Assembly (NCBI GenBank): GCA_002928965.1
Contig: PERU01000021.1
Span: 1 to 64,000, forward strand
Direction of reading: 5' to 3'
DNA: 64,000 nt
DNA from: Methylomonas sp.
GTDB lineage: Bacteria > Pseudomonadota > Gammaproteobacteria > Methylococcales > Methylomonadaceae
The translations under genes and the position numbers were made by a program. Below the pieces are notes generated by a model, which did no database searches, had not been told where the DNA came from, and saw nothing but the letters and a program-made list of their open reading frames with translations. Each line of letters opens with the position of its first letter. Position 1 is the stretch's first letter. Shown here one piece after another: positions 26,185-35,554 of the stretch.

Positions 26185-26949
26185 TCAAACATAGCGCACC
26201 TCTACCAATTCATTAAGTCGCTTACGCCTCAACTCCCAATCCTTCATCACCGTAGCTAGCAGTTTATAAAAAGCCAGACTGTGGTTACTTTCCCTCAGAT
26301 GGCAAAGTTCGTGGGTGATAACATAATCGATGCATTCCTTGGGCGCTGCGACTAGTTCCGGATTGAGAATGATCTTGCCGGATTGGGTGCAACTACCCCA
26401 ACGCGTGGGCATCAGGCGCAGTTGAAAGCCCGGCTGTAGCGGTACGATACGAAGCTTGCTGACCAGTGTTAAGCAATGCGCGTAGCGTTCGGCATAAACC
26501 ACCTCCGCCCGCGACCGCAGCCAATTTTGTACCCTGAATTTCACCTTGAGGTGATCCGCCGGATTTGGCACCTCGACAACCAATTGACCGTACAGCAATT
26601 TAACCTGCTCTATGTCCGCCTGTTTAACCAGTAGCCGATATTGTCGTCCTAAATACCGTATGCTTTCCCCTGAGACATAGCGCCGCTCAGGCATTTCCGG
26701 TGGGTAGGCGGCAAATTGCAATTGTTGCTTGAGTATCCAGGCGGCACGTTTTTTGACCTTGGCCGCAATCGCGTCGTGGTCAGACATCAATGGCGCAGCC
26801 ACCGCCACGCTACCGTTGGGATACACATGGATAGCCAAGGTTTTACGCTCGCAGCGCTGTAAGGTATATTCGATAACGCAATTACCGAACGGCACGCTGT
26901 GTTTTTCCGTTTGCGGGAACGCGTTCGCTGACAAGACAACCGTATTCAC
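26185..26949 (-). CDS. YgjP-like (DUF45/M48-type) metallopeptidase
   Basis: About 255 residues. The C-terminal half has the zinc-protease motif HELCH (in VITHELCHLRESNHS) preceded by RWGSCTQSGKIILN, the signature of the YgjP/SprT-like DUF45 family. The N-terminal half is the beta-rich part typical of the family. The gene starts right at the hsdR stop (GTG 26949, or TTG 26973 overlapping hsdR) and so belongs to the RM operon. Peptidases of this type often sit next to hsdR; their role in restriction control is not established to my knowledge. Confidence 0.85.
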   Translation of the reverse strand: MNTVVLSANAFPQTEKHSVPFGNCVIEYTLQRCERKTLAIHVYPNGSVAVAAPLMSDHDAIAAKVKKRAAWILKQQLQFAAYPPEMPERRYVSGESIRYLGRQYRLLVKQADIEQVKLLYGQLVVEVPNPADHLKVKFRVQNWLRSRAEVVYAERYAHCLTLVSKLRIVPLQPGFQLRLMPTRWGSCTQSGKIILNPELVAAPKECIDYVITHELCHLRESNHSLAFYKLLATVMKDWELRRKRLNELVEVRYV

Positions 26950-26950
26950 C

Positions 26951-29900
26951 TCAACGATCCCGCCGTTCGGCAATAGCCAATACCTGATTAGTTATCCGTT
27001 CAATCAGCTCCAAATCCATGGCAAGGTCATATCGGCCTTTCAAACTGTACAGGTAATCTTCAATCTCGTTCATCATCAGGTTTTTAATATCCTGATTACG
27101 CGTCCAGTCACGGATTTTGTGCTCACGAATTATCTCGTCAAGTTTTACCGCCGTTTCCGCTGCAAACACTTCCGGCGTCACTCCTGGTACTGAATAAGCT
27201 GCCATCGGCTCCTGAATCACCCCGTAATAGGCTTTGGCTTCGTCGCACTGCGCCAAAATATCCGGCAAATCAGAACCCGTTTTGCCGCGCAATTCATACA
27301 ATGTGTTACGGACACGCTTCAGATATTCCACATCGGAAAGTCGTTTAGCCCGATGTTCGGCAATCGCCTCGTCAATCAGTTCAGACAGGCGCTTATACAA
27401 CGCGGGATCTTCCTCCATCTTTTCGGTAATGGTTTTCTTGACCCTGGACGCAATGGCATCGGCCTTGGCGGCATCGCCTTCAATCGATTCAATTTCCTTT
27501 TCAAACTCATCAATGGCAAACACATTGACTGGCGCAATCAACTGTTTCACCGCATCCGCACCGATGTATTTATTCACCATGTTGCGGATTTGGGTTTCGT
27601 AGGATGAATAGTCCACCGCTTCGCCATAACGTTGTTTTACGGCTTGACGGAGGTTTAGGAAGGATTTCAAATCATCCTTGTAACGCGCGATTTTGTTTTC
27701 CGGTGTTTCGTCTTGAAACTTGGCATTGGCCAGCGCCAATTGCAGGGTTTTAGCAAATAATGACAACACCTCGTAAAAGCGTTGCCGCCGATCTTCCGGC
27801 TCCAAATGGCGTTGTATGGCTTCCAAATCTTTTTGGTTTTCGACTTCCTTGAATACTTCCCAAACATTGGTATGGCGTTGCGGCAGCAGCTTGATCTCTT
27901 CGCTAATGTCGGTCAGCGTACCTTCAATATCATCTGCATCAAAGCCTTCATTTTCAAGCGCCGCATAAGTATCAATCGCCTCGTTCAACTCGCCGAAAAT
28001 ACCCCGGTAATCAATGATCAAGCCGTAATCCTTGCCTTCAAACAAACGGTTGACGCGGGCAATGGCTTGCAGGATGTTATGTTCCTTCAGGCGTTTATCC
28101 AGATACAGCACACTGTTTCTGGGTGCGTCAAAGCCCGTCAGCAGCTTGTCCACCACAATCAGGATTTCCGGTTCGTCGGAATACTTAAAGGCGTTGATGA
28201 TGCTGGTTTGGTATTTTTCATCACTACCGTATTTCGCCATCATGGCTTTCCAAAACACCTGCACATCTTCCAAAGCATCTTCATCAACGCTTTTATTGCC
28301 TTCGCGGGTATCGGGTGGCGAAATCATCACTTCCGTGGACACATCGCCAAACTCATCAAAGTATTTCTTATAACGTAAGGCCATGGCTTTGCTGGACACG
28401 GCAAACTGACCTTTCTTGCCAGTGCCTCGGTAGTTGTCTTTAAAGTGTTGACCAATGTCATAGGCAATTTCGGCCAAGCGTTGCTCGGATTTGCTCAGCT
28501 CTTCCTCGCGGCGAAATTTCTTCTTTAAGTCAGCTTGTTGTTCGGCGGTCAGGTCTTTGGTAATGCGCTCAAACCATTTATCAATCTGCGCTTTATCGCC
28601 ATGCAACTCACTCATGCGGCCTTCATACAACAACGGCGTGACGGCGCCATCGGCAACCGCCTGGTTCATGGTGTATTTATGGATAAAGCCACCAAACTTG
28701 GCAGCAGTCGTTTTTTCCTTTTTCAGTAAGGGCGTACCGGTAAAGCCGATATAGCAAGCATTCGGAAATACATTCTGCATTTTGGCGTGAGATACACCGT
28801 ATTGCGAGCGGTGCGACTCATCCACCAACACAAAGATATTGCTGCTGGCATCGCTGATCTTACGTTTGCGACTGGCCGATTCAAACTTATCAATGATGGT
28901 GGTGATAATGCTGGCCTTGTTATGGGCTATCAGCTCCAGCAAATGCTCACCGGTTTTAGCCTGTACTACCGGCTTGCCGCAGGCATGGAAGGTTTTGTAA
29001 ATCTGGTCATCCAAATCAATCCGATCCGTGACTAACACAATCTTGGGATTAGGAATGTCCGGCGCTAAGACTAAAGCTTTAGCCAGCATCACCATAGTCA
29101 AGGATTTACCGGAACCCGTGGTGTGCCAAATCACGCCGCCCGGACGTTGCGTGTCGCCTTTGCGCTGGGTGACCCGTGCCAGCGTTGCGCCAACGGCAAA
29201 ATACTGTTGGTAACGGCAAATCTTCTTTTCCTTGTTATCGAAGACGATGTACTGATAAATCAGCTCTAGCAATCGCTCTGGCCGCAGCAAGCTGTGTATC
29301 GCCTTGTCTTGCGGTGAAGGCAAACGCTGACCCGCTTGCCACGCGGTTTCCATGCTGCGCCGTTGGTACTCATCGCGCTCGGCAAACAGGTGTGTTTTAA
29401 AGTCAGCGCCTAGGGGTTGATTGACCAGCTCATCCAAGTATTTTTCCTGGGTGCTGTGATCTTCTTCCTTCCAGATGGCCCAAAACTTGGCGGGTGTCCC
29501 GGTCGTGCCATACAAGGCTTGATTTTGACTGACCGACAGTAAAATCTGCGTGTAGGTAAACAGCTCCGGAATTTCATCGGTGCGTTGATTACGCAAATGC
29601 TGGCTAATGCCTTCTTCCGCTGCCCCTTTAAGGTCAGGCCGTTTACATTCAATCACCGCCAACGGAATGCCATTCACAAACAGCACCATATCCGGCCTGC
29701 GGGTTTGCTTGCTGTTACGGCGCTCTAAAACAAACTCATCGCAAACGTGATAAACATTGTTTTCCGGGTGCTTCCAGTCAATGTAATGCAGGGAAAAGCT
29801 TTTGGTGTAACCGTCGATGGTTTGTTCCAAGCTTTTACCCAAGGTCAGCAAGTCATACACCTGCTCACTGGTATTCATCAGGCTATCAAACGGAATATCG

Positions 29901-30145
29901 GTCAAGGCCTGCACGGCTTTCTGGATATTGCTGTCGCTAAAGGCGTATTGCTGGCCTTTGAAGGTAATGGCATTGAATTGCCGCAACTGCTCACGCAGCA
30001 CGTTTTCCAAGATCAGCTTGGAGGTTCTGCCACCGCGCAACGCCAAATTTTCAGAAGGCGTCAGGTAGCGATAGCCTAACTGGCTAAGTAAGCCAACCGC
30101 AGGCAGCAACGAGGATAAATCTTCCAGATATTCATGCGCGGCCAT
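26951..30145 (-). CDS. hsdR: Type I restriction endonuclease subunit R
   Basis: HsdR is the DNA-translocating, cleaving subunit of a type I RM enzyme. The 1064-residue protein has the nuclease motif D152 ... E166-C-K168 (RPDMVLFV...AVIECKRP), Walker A HTTGSGKS (341-348), the DExx box VDESHRSQYG, motif III FTGTPL and later SF2 helicase motifs (LLTGFDAP, QAIARVNR), then a helical C-terminus that contacts HsdM. All key residues are present. It is separated from hsdM-hsdS by fic and a TA pair in the same direction. Confidence 0.96.
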   Translation of the reverse strand: MAAHEYLEDLSSLLPAVGLLSQLGYRYLTPSENLALRGGRTSKLILENVLREQLRQFNAITFKGQQYAFSDSNIQKAVQALTDIPFDSLMNTSEQVYDLLTLGKSLEQTIDGYTKSFSLHYIDWKHPENNVYHVCDEFVLERRNSKQTRRPDMVLFVNGIPLAVIECKRPDLKGAAEEGISQHLRNQRTDEIPELFTYTQILLSVSQNQALYGTTGTPAKFWAIWKEEDHSTQEKYLDELVNQPLGADFKTHLFAERDEYQRRSMETAWQAGQRLPSPQDKAIHSLLRPERLLELIYQYIVFDNKEKKICRYQQYFAVGATLARVTQRKGDTQRPGGVIWHTTGSGKSLTMVMLAKALVLAPDIPNPKIVLVTDRIDLDDQIYKTFHACGKPVVQAKTGEHLLELIAHNKASIITTIIDKFESASRKRKISDASSNIFVLVDESHRSQYGVSHAKMQNVFPNACYIGFTGTPLLKKEKTTAAKFGGFIHKYTMNQAVADGAVTPLLYEGRMSELHGDKAQIDKWFERITKDLTAEQQADLKKKFRREEELSKSEQRLAEIAYDIGQHFKDNYRGTGKKGQFAVSSKAMALRYKKYFDEFGDVSTEVMISPPDTREGNKSVDEDALEDVQVFWKAMMAKYGSDEKYQTSIINAFKYSDEPEILIVVDKLLTGFDAPRNSVLYLDKRLKEHNILQAIARVNRLFEGKDYGLIIDYRGIFGELNEAIDTYAALENEGFDADDIEGTLTDISEEIKLLPQRHTNVWEVFKEVENQKDLEAIQRHLEPEDRRQRFYEVLSLFAKTLQLALANAKFQDETPENKIARYKDDLKSFLNLRQAVKQRYGEAVDYSSYETQIRNMVNKYIGADAVKQLIAPVNVFAIDEFEKEIESIEGDAAKADAIASRVKKTITEKMEEDPALYKRLSELIDEAIAEHRAKRLSDVEYLKRVRNTLYELRGKTGSDLPDILAQCDEAKAYYGVIQEPMAAYSVPGVTPEVFAAETAVKLDEIIREHKIRDWTRNQDIKNLMMNEIEDYLYSLKGRYDLAMDLELIERITNQVLAIAERRDR

Positions 30146-30158
30146 GGCTTACAGTTCC

Positions 30159-30578
30159 TTAGCTGGGAAGATGGGCTGTTAAAAACGGATTGCTAATCAC
30201 CAACGATCCAATGGCCTGACCATGCTGCATATCTTCCGAATACAGCACGGAGCAACCGGCATCCAGCGCCGCGCTGACAATTAGGCTGTCATATAACGAA
30301 AAGCCAAATTGTTCGGCAATTGCCAAGCCTTGTTCGTGGATACCGACAGTTAAGGCTTGCGTTTCACAGACGCTACGGATAATCGACAAGGTGTCGCGGA
30401 TTTCGGCATACGACATCTTCAGCTTGCGCGAAGCCACCGAGGCAAACTCATTCAACACCTGCACACTAATCACGCCGCCCAAGGCGATGATGGCTTCTGC
30501 ACGATCCGCCTTTTGAGTGTCTTCGGACAGCAAATACAGCAAGACATTGGTATCGAAAAACGGTTTAGCGGTTTTCAT
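30159..30578 (-). CDS. PIN-domain toxin (VapC-like)
   Basis: A 139-residue PIN-domain ribonuclease-type toxin. Acidic residues that would bind metal are visible: the Asp in FFDTNVLLYLL, the Glu in VLNEFAS, the Asp in LYDSLIVSAA and the Glu-Asp in LYSEDMQHG. PIN toxins of this class cut tRNA or mRNA. ATG at 30578 overlaps the antitoxin stop by 14 nt, the usual TA coupling. The pair lies inside the RM operon directly before hsdR, so it could stabilise the RM locus (inference). Confidence 0.88.
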   Translation of the reverse strand: MKTAKPFFDTNVLLYLLSEDTQKADRAEAIIALGGVISVQVLNEFASVASRKLKMSYAEIRDTLSIIRSVCETQALTVGIHEQGLAIAEQFGFSLYDSLIVSAALDAGCSVLYSEDMQHGQAIGSLVISNPFLTAHLPS

Positions 30579-30798
30579 TGGCTTCCAGGCGGTCAAACTT
30601 AAAATCAGCCGGTAAGCGCCCACGGTATTGATGCAACTTGGCTAACAACGCTTGTGCCGAGGGTTTTTTCTCCAGTTCAAACACCCGCTCACCGGCGATA
30701 TGCACTTCAATGTCATCACCTTCCTTTAGCGCTAACGCCTCTACTACTGTAGCAGGTAGCCGGATGGCCAAACTATTACCCCATTTTGCAACTTGCAT
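30565..30798 (-). CDS. AbrB/MazE-type antitoxin
   Basis: A 77-residue protein with an N-terminal SpoVT-AbrB DNA-binding fold (MQVAKWGNSLAIRLPATVVEALALKEGDDIEV) and a C-terminal tail that would wrap the toxin. ATG at 30798 follows GGGAGAGA. It is the first gene of the TA pair and has its own upstream dyad (30820-30843), which fits autoregulation. Confidence 0.88.
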   Translation of the reverse strand: MQVAKWGNSLAIRLPATVVEALALKEGDDIEVHIAGERVFELEKKPSAQALLAKLHQYRGRLPADFKFDRLEANENR

Positions 30799-30819
30799 GA
30801 GTCTCTCCCATCATTAAAA

Positions 30820-30843
30820 GATATACATAATACAGAGTATATC
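30820..30843 (-). promoter_or_regulatory. Dyad operator/promoter of TA pair
   Basis: GATATAC (30820-30826) and GTATATC (30837-30843) form a perfect 7-bp inverted repeat with a 10-bp spacer, 21 bp upstream of the antitoxin ATG. On the minus strand it contains TATACT and TATTAT, plausible -10 elements. AbrB-type antitoxins usually repress at such sites. Confidence 0.5.
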
Positions 30844-30883
30844 CATAGCGGCGAACAATACCAACGTCATTAACGGCCAATGT

Positions 30884-31612
30884 TCAACCCAGCAAGGACA
30901 ATACGGTGTCAAAGGCTTTGCTTTCAGCCGCCATCGACAACTGCAGAAAATCTTGATACTCGTTTTGGGTATGGGCTTTATCCAAGGCTTCGTAATAAGC
31001 CAAACGGTCGGCAACTTGAAAAATCACCGGTAAAAACCCGGCTTTCATCAAATCAAAATTCATCAGCAAACGTGCGGTACGACCATTGCCATCGACAAAC
31101 GGATGGATTTTGACAAAGTCCGCATGCAAGCGTGCGGCGCGTTCGATGGGGTGACCGGTAAAGGCATGGTAGGCCTGTACTAACTCGGCCATTTGCTCGG
31201 GGATATGCAGAAAATCCGGCGGCCTGTGCTCGGCACCGGCAATCAACACGTTTTCGTGGCGATAGATTCCAGCGTTCGGGCTATCGATGTTTTTCAAAAC
31301 CAATTGATGGATGGCTTTAATCAGCCGTTCGGAAAACGCTTCGTCGCCGGCAATCACCGCCTCGACATAGTCGATGGCTTCCTTGTGATTGATGACCTCG
31401 AAATGCTCGCGCATAGACTTGCCACCGATGGTGATGCCTTCCAGCACCACCTTGGTTTCTTTTAAGGAAAGCGTGTTGCCTTCTATGGCGTTGGAGTTAT
31501 AGGTCCATTCCAGTACCCAATGGTCATGCAGGGATTTTAAGGTCTGCGGCGGTAATGGACGGCGGCTATCCAGTTCGGTTTTCAGTTGGTCGCAACGTTC
31601 AAACATGGGCAT
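30884..31612 (-). CDS. Fic-domain protein with N-terminal inhibitory helix
   Basis: A 242-residue Fic protein, likely an AMP-transferase. The Fic motif HPFVDGNGRTAR (170-181) is intact, with catalytic His170 and the anion-hole Asn-Gly-Arg. An inhibitory motif SNAIEGN (40-46), of the S/T-x-x-x-E-G/N type, is N-terminal in the same chain, so this is a self-inhibited class II Fic protein. Target unknown. Its ATG overlaps the hsdS stop by 14 nt, making it the third gene of the hsdM-hsdS-fic transcript. Fic genes are recurring cargo of type I RM loci. Confidence 0.93.
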   Translation of the reverse strand: MPMFERCDQLKTELDSRRPLPPQTLKSLHDHWVLEWTYNSNAIEGNTLSLKETKVVLEGITIGGKSMREHFEVINHKEAIDYVEAVIAGDEAFSERLIKAIHQLVLKNIDSPNAGIYRHENVLIAGAEHRPPDFLHIPEQMAELVQAYHAFTGHPIERAARLHADFVKIHPFVDGNGRTARLLMNFDLMKAGFLPVIFQVADRLAYYEALDKAHTQNEYQDFLQLSMAAESKAFDTVLSLLG

Positions 31613-32810
31613 CCACCTTGACCCGTTTCTTGCCGGTCAGCAGTTGTTGCATCAGGCCTTTTTTTTGCTCTTTCAACGCCGACAGTTGTTTTTGGTGGGT
31701 TTCGATTTCGGTGTCAGTTACCGCGAAAAATGAGGCAATCTTTTGTTGCTCTGGCAATGAAGGCACAGGAATTTTAATGGCCGAAAATTGATCCCATCTC
31801 AAACTGCCACGTCTATCTACCGAGGCGCTCGTATTAACTTCAAAAATGTGCCTATACAGCTCTGTCTTTAAAAGACGGTAAAGAAATTCATCGTTGATAT
31901 TCTCGTTCGTTTGAAAAACCGTATACATGGGGCTAATTAAAGCTTTGTCATAGAGGTTTTGATAACCGATAGAACCTTCCTCAATATGGTTTGTTGCGTA
32001 GGCAAACGAATTTCTTAGAACCACTTTATAGGTTGAGGTATCTTCGCTGAAAATCTGTTTCCCAAAGTAGCTGAGAGAGTCAACCAATCCATAATGCTTG
32101 GTACAGGAGAGTACAGGCAAATCATGCCCCACATTGTTTTTCACCGAGAATTGTTTTGCAACCTCTGTAATATGCAGATATTGCCAGTCAGAAGGTATGG
32201 TTCCAAATTTCGTCTGCTGGATACCTTCCGATTTTACAAATTCAGCAAACCGCATCTTACCTGTCAAAAGCTGCTGCATCAGGGCTTTTTTGCGCTTTTG
32301 CTTGGCGGCAATCAGGGCTTCCAGTTTTTCAATGGCTTTGTCCCAAGTGGAAAGGATTTGAGCGATTTTTTGTTGTTCGGGGAAAGGCGGGATCAGCAAA
32401 GGAGTATGAAGGACATCGTCCCTTGTGATTCCAGGAATTAAGCCAGCCGCAGCCCCTTCATACCTTGCCACACTGGCAACAAGATTATAAAAAGTAAACT
32501 TCGGTTCAAAAACACTGGCACGGACAGCCATAAGCTGTCTACTAATGGCATACTGATTGTCAGATTCAATAACTTTTCCAGTTCCAGAGCCCTTAACAGT
32601 TATCAGTAGATCTCCTTTATTGCAAAACTTTGTAGCGTAATTCGTATATTTGGTTACTTTGATCTTTCCATCTGGAAAATCAGCTGGACCAGTTAAATAT
32701 GGTTTGCCATCTTCCGATTCATTTACGAGGCTTGCTTCAACGTGTTGACCAGAAATCAGTTCAATACCTTCTTCAAAAAGCCCTTGTCTCCAACCCTCAG
32801 GCAGCTGCAT
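31599..32810 (-). CDS. hsdS: Type I restriction specificity subunit
   Basis: HsdS determines the bipartite DNA target. The 403-residue protein has two target-recognition domains (about 5-140 and 205-350), each followed by a near-duplicate conserved helix region: PPFPEQQKIAQI ... ALMQQLLTGKMR and PSLPEQQKIASF ... GLMQQLLTGKKR. This half-and-half repeat is normal for HsdS and fits a complete subunit. It overlaps hsdM by 14 nt and fic by 14 nt. Target sequence cannot be predicted. The DNA of the two repeats is alike enough to allow domain swapping. Confidence 0.95.
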   Translation of the reverse strand: MQLPEGWRQGLFEEGIELISGQHVEASLVNESEDGKPYLTGPADFPDGKIKVTKYTNYATKFCNKGDLLITVKGSGTGKVIESDNQYAISRQLMAVRASVFEPKFTFYNLVASVARYEGAAAGLIPGITRDDVLHTPLLIPPFPEQQKIAQILSTWDKAIEKLEALIAAKQKRKKALMQQLLTGKMRFAEFVKSEGIQQTKFGTIPSDWQYLHITEVAKQFSVKNNVGHDLPVLSCTKHYGLVDSLSYFGKQIFSEDTSTYKVVLRNSFAYATNHIEEGSIGYQNLYDKALISPMYTVFQTNENINDEFLYRLLKTELYRHIFEVNTSASVDRRGSLRWDQFSAIKIPVPSLPEQQKIASFFAVTDTEIETHQKQLSALKEQKKGLMQQLLTGKKRVKVDAHV

Positions 32811-34308
32811 AACCCAACTCCAGCAAATAACCCACCATTTCCTGCTTTACCCCTTCAAGCTCCGATTCAAGTTGGATAATTTCCGCTTGCACGGCCTCAA
32901 TATCAATCTCAGCCTCTTCCTCAAAAGTATCGACATAACGCGGAATATTCAGGTTGAAATCGTTGTCCTTGATTTCATCAAAGCTGGCGAGATAAGCATA
33001 TTTCTCAACGGTTTCTCTAGCTTGATAGGTGGCGACAATCTTGTCGATGTCCGCTTGCCGCAAGCGGTTCTGGTTCTTGTCGTTTTGGTACTCACGACTG
33101 GCGTCAATGAACAGGACGTTGTTATCGGCTTTATTGCGTTTGAAGACCAATACCGCTGCTGGAATGCCTGTACCGTAAAACAAATTGGCCGGTAAGCCAA
33201 TCACCGTATCCAGCAGGTTTTCTTCTATTAGCTGCTGGCGAATTTTGCCTTCGCTGGAGCTTCTGAATAACACCCCATGCGGCACCACCACGCCGACGCG
33301 ACCGGAATCCTGAGTGGTGGTTTCAATCATGTGCGAGATAAACGCATAATCGCCTTTGGATTGCGGCGGCAGTCCACGATGAAAGCGTTTGTAAGCATCG
33401 TTACCGGCTTCCTCATAGCCCCATTTATCCAGCGAGAATGGCGGATTGGCGACAACGACTTCAAACTTCATGGTGGTATCGTCTTCAATCAGTTTAGGAC
33501 TGCGGATGGTATCGCCCCATTCAATTCGGGCATTGTCCATGCCATGCAGGAACATGTTCATTTTCGCCAAGGCCCAGGTGGCACCGGTGATTTCCTGACC
33601 ATAGAGAGCAAAGTCTTTGACGCCGTTTTTTAAAAGTTGGTTGCCGCATTTAATCAGCAAAGAACCGGAACCACAGGCCGGATCGGCTATTCGCTCACCG
33701 GCTTGCGGGTTCACCAACTCGGCAATCAGTTCTGAGACTTCGGCGGGTGTATAAAACTCTCCGGCTTTTTTACCGGCACCGGCGGCGAATTTGGCAATTA
33801 GGTATTCATAGGCATTGCCAATCACATCCAGGTTGCCGACACGTGACGGGCGTAAATCCAGCCGTGTATCGTGAAAATCTTCTAACAGATGTTTTAAGCG
33901 GGCGTTGCGATCTTTAGTTTGGCCTAGGTTGGCTTCGGAATTGAAATCAATATTGCGGAAGACACCCGCCAGCTTTTGCTTATTGGTTTCTTCCACATGT
34001 TCCAGGGCGATGTTAATGATTTCGCCGATATTGGCTTCGTTGCGTTGGTTATACAGATCGGAGAAGCTGCAGCCCGTGGGCAACACAAAGCGTTCGCGCT
34101 GCATCCGGCGCAAGATCATCTCTTCATCATTGCCGAATTTTTCCTTGAGGCTTTCATAGTGTTCCTGCCAGACATCGGAGATGTATTTGACGAACAGCAT
34201 GACCAAAATATAGTTTTTATATTCCGACGCATCCACCACCCCCCTAAAGGTGTCGCAAGCCTTCCAGAGTATGCTGTTAATTTCGTCCTGATTGATTTGG
34301 CTGGTCAT
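32797..34308 (-). CDS. hsdM: Type I DNA methyltransferase subunit M
   Basis: N6-adenine methylase of the RM complex. The 503-residue protein has SAM motif DPACGSG (209-215) and catalytic NPPF (288-291), an N-terminal helical domain (SILWKACDTFRG) and the C-terminal NDFNLNIPRYVDTFEEE tail that meets HsdS. ATG at 34308 follows an AGGAC ribosome site. It is the first gene of hsdM-hsdS-fic. Its C-terminus differs from the hsdM scrap at 21.9 kb. Confidence 0.97.
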   Translation of the reverse strand: MTSQINQDEINSILWKACDTFRGVVDASEYKNYILVMLFVKYISDVWQEHYESLKEKFGNDEEMILRRMQRERFVLPTGCSFSDLYNQRNEANIGEIINIALEHVEETNKQKLAGVFRNIDFNSEANLGQTKDRNARLKHLLEDFHDTRLDLRPSRVGNLDVIGNAYEYLIAKFAAGAGKKAGEFYTPAEVSELIAELVNPQAGERIADPACGSGSLLIKCGNQLLKNGVKDFALYGQEITGATWALAKMNMFLHGMDNARIEWGDTIRSPKLIEDDTTMKFEVVVANPPFSLDKWGYEEAGNDAYKRFHRGLPPQSKGDYAFISHMIETTTQDSGRVGVVVPHGVLFRSSSEGKIRQQLIEENLLDTVIGLPANLFYGTGIPAAVLVFKRNKADNNVLFIDASREYQNDKNQNRLRQADIDKIVATYQARETVEKYAYLASFDEIKDNDFNLNIPRYVDTFEEEAEIDIEAVQAEIIQLESELEGVKQEMVGYLLELGYAAA

Positions 34309-34425
34309 GCGTTGTCCTGTGCTAGTTACTTTCTCAAATTCGATTGAACAACCTGTTCCATCGACACTACGGCTTTATCCGTCGGCCTCGAGACGCGTTT
34401 CGCGGCGCAATACCGATGAAGCCGA

Positions 34426-35307
34426 TTACATACAATGCCCTGCCCATCGGACACGTCCCACAATTTTAAGGTCGCTGCTGGAATCGCGTGGGATCGTCAA
34501 GGGGGCATATTTGTTGTTATCACTGATTAATGACAGCGCTCCAAAAGACTGCTGTATCCGCTTTGCAACCAAGCTTTGGTTCATTTCAATCAGGTAAATG
34601 GCATCTTCATTGACCGATGTGACACTCCTATCGATGAGTAACACATCCCCATCAGCCAGGGTGGGGGCCATGCTGTCACCTCTGACAATGAAGTAGGCGC
34701 AAGCCTCTGGGGTGAGCCGGTGCGAGGAAAACCAAGTTTTTTTGAACGCCATCTCGCTTCGACTGCCGGTGTCTTCCCGCGCTAAGTCATCACTTTTTTG
34801 GAATTCGCGACTGAAGCCCACTTTCAAAGCAGGCTGGTCCGTCTGAGGTAATTGCTCGCCTGATAACGATGAGGCCTGCTCCTCGTTGGGCAGTGACTGA
34901 CCGCTATCCATTCTCTTAGACTCCAGCATGGGTAACCAAATACATTCCGAGCAGATTTCAGCGTCTATGAGACTCGGCGCATCGGATGAAGTGGGAAGCA
35001 GTCGTTCATTTTGTTGCTCCGTACCACGAGATGTTGGAGCCTCCTCCCAATAAAAGTCACCCACCGTGCTGTCGATTAGCGCCAAGCGGTGTGCCTGCGG
35101 GATATGCATTTCACCAATTCCCAGCAAGAGCCAATTCAGATTCACACCGGCTTTCAGAAAACCCATCAACGACTCGCCGCCGGGCATGCTGCGATTGGCC
35201 TCGTATTTTTGATAAAGGCTATGTGATACACCAAATTTTCCAGCAGCCTCTTTTTGGTTGAATCGATTCTGTGTTCGCCAAAGCTTAATTCGTTCTCCAA
35301 CGCTCAT
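34426..35307 (-). CDS. XRE/S24 LexA-like repressor
   Basis: A 293-residue repressor: N-terminal helix-turn-helix (ERIKLWRTQNRFNQKEAAGKFGVSHSLYQKYE, residues 5-36), a low-complexity linker (about 75-180) and a C-terminal S24 peptidase-like domain with S212 (RGDSMAP) and K249 (LVAKR). These residues are the self-cleavage dyad of phage CI/LexA proteins, so DNA damage may inactivate it. It is divergent from the gmt genes over a 247-bp AT-rich gap with dyads, and so probably controls island mobility. It lies 117 bp upstream of hsdM. Confidence 0.9.
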   Translation of the reverse strand: MSVGERIKLWRTQNRFNQKEAAGKFGVSHSLYQKYEANRSMPGGESLMGFLKAGVNLNWLLLGIGEMHIPQAHRLALIDSTVGDFYWEEAPTSRGTEQQNERLLPTSSDAPSLIDAEICSECIWLPMLESKRMDSGQSLPNEEQASSLSGEQLPQTDQPALKVGFSREFQKSDDLAREDTGSRSEMAFKKTWFSSHRLTPEACAYFIVRGDSMAPTLADGDVLLIDRSVTSVNEDAIYLIEMNQSLVAKRIQQSFGALSLISDNNKYAPLTIPRDSSSDLKIVGRVRWAGHCM

Positions 35308-35374
35308 AAATTTACGCCATTTAGTTGTTATTTTCGAATGTGAAATGCCAAAAACAGCTTACTTGATATAGATA

Positions 35375-35402
35375 TGGTGTTTTTTTACACAAAAAAACAT
35401 CA
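35375..35402. promoter_or_regulatory. Dyad in repressor/gmtY intergenic region
   Basis: TGGTGTTTTTTT (35375-35386), loop ACAC, AAAAAAACATCA (35391-35402): a 12-bp near-perfect inverted repeat with one G-T mismatch. It is a candidate operator for the divergent S24 repressor, or a terminator-like hairpin. Confidence 0.45.
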
Positions 35403-35420
35403 ATAAAGTCGTATTCGCTC

Positions 35421-35448
35421 TTGACATGCGTCATTCGTGATGTATCAT
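35421..35448 (+). promoter_or_regulatory. Promoter of gmtYZX-mutY
   Basis: TTGACA (35421-35426), 16-bp spacer, TATCAT (35443-35448): a good sigma-70 promoter about 107 bp before the gmtY ATG. TGATGTAT occurs here (35438-35445) and again near 35468, flanking the start point, and could be repressor half-sites. Confidence 0.6.
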
Positions 35449-35554
35449 AGTTTCAAATACTAAATTTTGATGTATTTTCACCCGTAAACACCAAATATTG
35501 CACCTTAAACCACCTCAAATCCGACGCCTCTCGCGTCATTTTATATCAAAAACT

